7,238 nucleotides of DNA from contig JAJFHK010000121.1 in NCBI GenBank assembly GCA_021775655.1, positions 1-7,238 on the forward strand. Direction: 5' to 3'. Under the pieces are notes generated by a model. That model had not been told where the DNA came from. It did no database searches and saw only the letters and a list, made by a program, of their open reading frames with translations. Made by a program: the position numbers and the translations under genes. The DNA comes from Filomicrobium sp. Its GTDB lineage: Bacteria > Pseudomonadota > Alphaproteobacteria > Rhizobiales > Hyphomicrobiaceae. Numbering within the stretch: position 1 is the stretch's first letter; every line of letters starts with the position of its first letter. Of this stretch, positions 5,763-7,238 are shown in pieces.

Positions 5763-6008
5763 TCGTCCATCCCTTATTCCGAGCTTGATCGCCAACGCGC
5801 GTCATAGGCTCCTAATGCGCACTTTACGAATGAACTCTGAATGAAACACAGCTTTTCCAGGTTCTTCTGGGTGCTTTCCCGGGCGCGTGATGCGTCCCAG
5901 CCTCATAAGTATGCTAACGAAACCAAAGAGTCGTTGATGAGCGTCAGTCAGGATATGCTGCGGCGCAGCAATTTGCTACGCTAAAGGATAAAAAGGGCTG
6001 ACTGAGCT
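5763..6008. promoter_or_regulatory. Divergent promoter region between deacetylase 2 and mgtE
   Basis: This 246-nt region must hold the leftward promoter for the deacetylase block and the rightward promoter for mgtE. I could not pick a convincing -35/-10 pair for either. TATGCT occurs twice on the plus strand (about 5910 and 5954) as weak -10 candidates. Facing the deacetylases, the 7-mer GAATGAA (TTCATTC on the minus strand) is repeated at 5828-5834 and 5839-5845, an 11-nt period. Facing mgtE, a perfect inverted repeat TGCTGC/GCAGCA (5956-5961/5965-5970) overlaps a second one AGCAA/TTGCT (5967-5971/5973-5977). A purine-rich AAAAGGG at 5991-5997 is a distant Shine-Dalgarno candidate for mgtE. 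Confidence 0.5.
5828..5845 (-). promoter_or_regulatory. Candidate response-regulator site: two TTCATTC repeats 11 nt apart
   Basis: Read on the minus strand, TTCATTC-AGAG-TTCATTC lies 66-83 nt upstream of the deacetylase 2 ATG. A 7-bp repeat with a 4-bp spacer has the geometry of sites bound by OmpR/PhoB-family dimers (for example the Pho box or ChvI-like sites), although the bases are not the PhoB consensus. The regulator is not identified, and chance cannot be excluded. Confidence 0.2.
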
Positions 6009-7238
6009 ATGGATCCACAATCTGGAGAGGAAGTCGTCCCTACTGACGACAAGGTCGAGGAACCAGCCGAAAAAGAGCACGGTGAGGTCGTCAGCCGACT
6101 GGTCGGTGCAATCTCCGATGCGCTCGAATCCGATGACCGGGATGCGGTCCAAGCGCTGACGTCAGACTTGCGCGCCGCCGACCTGGCCGAGGCCATCGAG
6201 CTTCTCGGCCGGGAAGACCGAGTTCGAGTCATACATATGCTCGGTGAGGACTTCGACTACGATGTGTTCTCCGAACTCGACGAAACGGTTCGCGACGACC
6301 TTTCCGAAGAACTGCCCAACGAACTGCTGGCAAAGGCTGTCACCGAACTCGACACCGATGACGCAGCCTATCTGATCGAGAACCTCGAAGAAAGCGACCG
6401 CCAGGAGATCTTCGATCAGATTCCGTTCGAGGACCGTGCCGCCCTCGAACGCAACTTCGAATACGATGAAGACACCGCCGGCCGCATCATGCAGTCGGAA
6501 TACGTCGCGGTAGCCCCCTTTTGGACCGTCGGTCGCGTGATCGATTACATGCGTGAAAGCGAGGAACTACCTGACACGTTCTCGGAAATCTTCGTTGTCG
6601 ATCCAGGTTTTAAGGTGCTGGGCGCAGTGCAGCTTTCCCGCCTGCTGCGCACCAGGCGGGCAGTCCCCGTCAGCGAAATAATGAACCCGGACCGCTTCCA
6701 GATCCTCGCCACCCAGGATCAGGAGGAAGTCGCCCAGCAATTCCGCAAGTACGACCTCATGTCGGCCCCTGTTGTCGATGAGAACGAACGCCTCGTCGGT
6801 GTCGTCACCGTTGACGACGTCGTCGACGTTATCCAGGACGAGGCCGAAGAGGACATGCTGGCCCTCGGCGGCGTTGGTGACGAAACGCTCACCGACAGCG
6901 TTTATTGGACCGTTCGTTCGCGCGTGCCGTGGCTGGTCGTCAATCTTGCCACCGCCATTCTTGCTTCCCTCGTCATCCAGCAATTCGACGCGACCATCGA
7001 GCAGATGGTTGCGCTTGCCGTCCTCATGCCGATTGTGGCGTCCATGGGCGGCAACGCTGCGACACAGACCATGACGGTCACCGTTCGTGCGCTGGCAATG
7101 CACAAGCTTTCTCGCGTCAATGCGCCGAGGATCATCACTCGTGAAACCGTCGTCGGTCTGGCCAATGGGCTCATATTGTCGGTGATCAGCGCAGGCGTCG
7201 CCTATGTCTGGTTTGGTTCCGGCCCGCTCGCCCTCGTC
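6009..7238 (+). CDS. mgtE: Magnesium transporter MgtE (3' end outside window)
   Basis: The frame is open from ATG 6009 to the last base, 410 codons, with no stop. An in-frame TGA at 6003-6005 fixes the start at or after this ATG. MgtE is a dimeric inner-membrane Mg2+ channel gated by intracellular Mg2+. Residues 1-25 are an acidic extension. About 26-148 is the superhelical N domain, very rich in Asp and Glu. YDEDTAGRIM (152-161) opens the first CBS domain (about 157-215). SEIMNPDRF (222-230) opens the second, which contains SAPVVDENERLVGVVTVDDVVDVI (252-275). The linking plug helix follows (about 276-300). Membrane helices are visible at about 306-325, 332-358 and 380-403. The signature MPIVASMGGNAATQT (340-354) matches the pore-lining motif of the family. 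MgtE proteins are usually about 450-480 residues, so the last two of five helices are missing here. Ribosome binding looks weak (GAG close to the ATG, AAAAGGG 11 nt away). Confidence 0.95.
   Translation, partial: MDPQSGEEVVPTDDKVEEPAEKEHGEVVSRLVGAISDALESDDRDAVQALTSDLRAADLAEAIELLGREDRVRVIHMLGEDFDYDVFSELDETVRDDLSEELPNELLAKAVTELDTDDAAYLIENLEESDRQEIFDQIPFEDRAALERNFEYDEDTAGRIMQSEYVAVAPFWTVGRVIDYMRESEELPDTFSEIFVVDPGFKVLGAVQLSRLLRTRRAVPVSEIMNPDRFQILATQDQEEVAQQFRKYDLMSAPVVDENERLVGVVTVDDVVDVIQDEAEEDMLALGGVGDETLTDSVYWTVRSRVPWLVVNLATAILASLVIQQFDATIEQMVALAVLMPIVASMGGNAATQTMTVTVRALAMHKLSRVNAPRIITRETVVGLANGLILSVISAGVAYVWFGSGPLALV

Noticed and set aside
5763..5795. TTG start at 5795 for deacetylase 2
   Set aside because: It adds charged residues before an already complete signal peptide, and the ATG at 5762 has a well-placed AAGGGA.
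6567..7103. 178-codon minus-strand open frame opposite mgtE
   Set aside because: It is a shadow of the strongly codon-biased mgtE frame, whose CBS and MgtE signature motifs are unmistakable; the antisense product is His/Asp-rich with no recognisable family.

Overview
The window looks like ordinary chromosomal DNA of an alphaproteobacterium, most likely in the Hyphomicrobiales (Rhizobiales). The evidence is the moderately high GC content, the style of the mgtE gene, and the pair of secreted NodB-type polysaccharide deacetylases. The family-level placement is an impression from protein style, not a measurement. I see no tRNA, rRNA, CRISPR array, insertion sequence or phage gene.

Layout. On the plus strand, positions 1-105 hold the last 34 residues of a protein resembling isoprenylcysteine carboxyl methyltransferases. 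Next is a 268-residue cytoplasmic protein with a DUF4287/DUF5655-like appearance (136-942). It is followed by a 444-residue exported, helix-rich coiled-coil protein of unknown function (1071-2405). This rightward block meets a leftward block head-on, with only 21 nt between the two stop codons. Read 5'->3' on the minus strand, the leftward block is: polysaccharide deacetylase 2 (5762-4632), a 257-nt gap with possible leader or operator structure, polysaccharide deacetylase 1 (4374-3181), and an Sfp-type 4'-phosphopantetheinyl transferase (3131-2427). A 246-nt divergent promoter region (5763-6008) separates this block from a rightward mgtE magnesium transporter gene (6009 onward), which runs off the window before its last membrane helices.

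How the genes may work together. The two deacetylases are paralogues that share a signal peptide, the NodB catalytic fold, one aligned pair of cysteines and a long basic, proline-rich tail. They probably act in the periplasm or at the cell surface on an N-acetylated glycan. Deacetylase 2 keeps the canonical catalytic motifs. Deacetylase 1 keeps the metal-binding residues but has lost the Pro-Tyr of motif 3, so it may have a different substrate or reduced activity. The phosphopantetheinyl transferase sits just downstream of deacetylase 1 and is probably co-transcribed with it; no carrier-protein client is visible here. MgtE is a housekeeping ion transporter with no evident link to its neighbours.

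No clear new system is visible. The points most worth a second look are the divergent deacetylase pair, the unknown coiled-coil exported protein, the uncertain translation start of the phosphopantetheinyl transferase, and several inverted repeats in the gene leaders.
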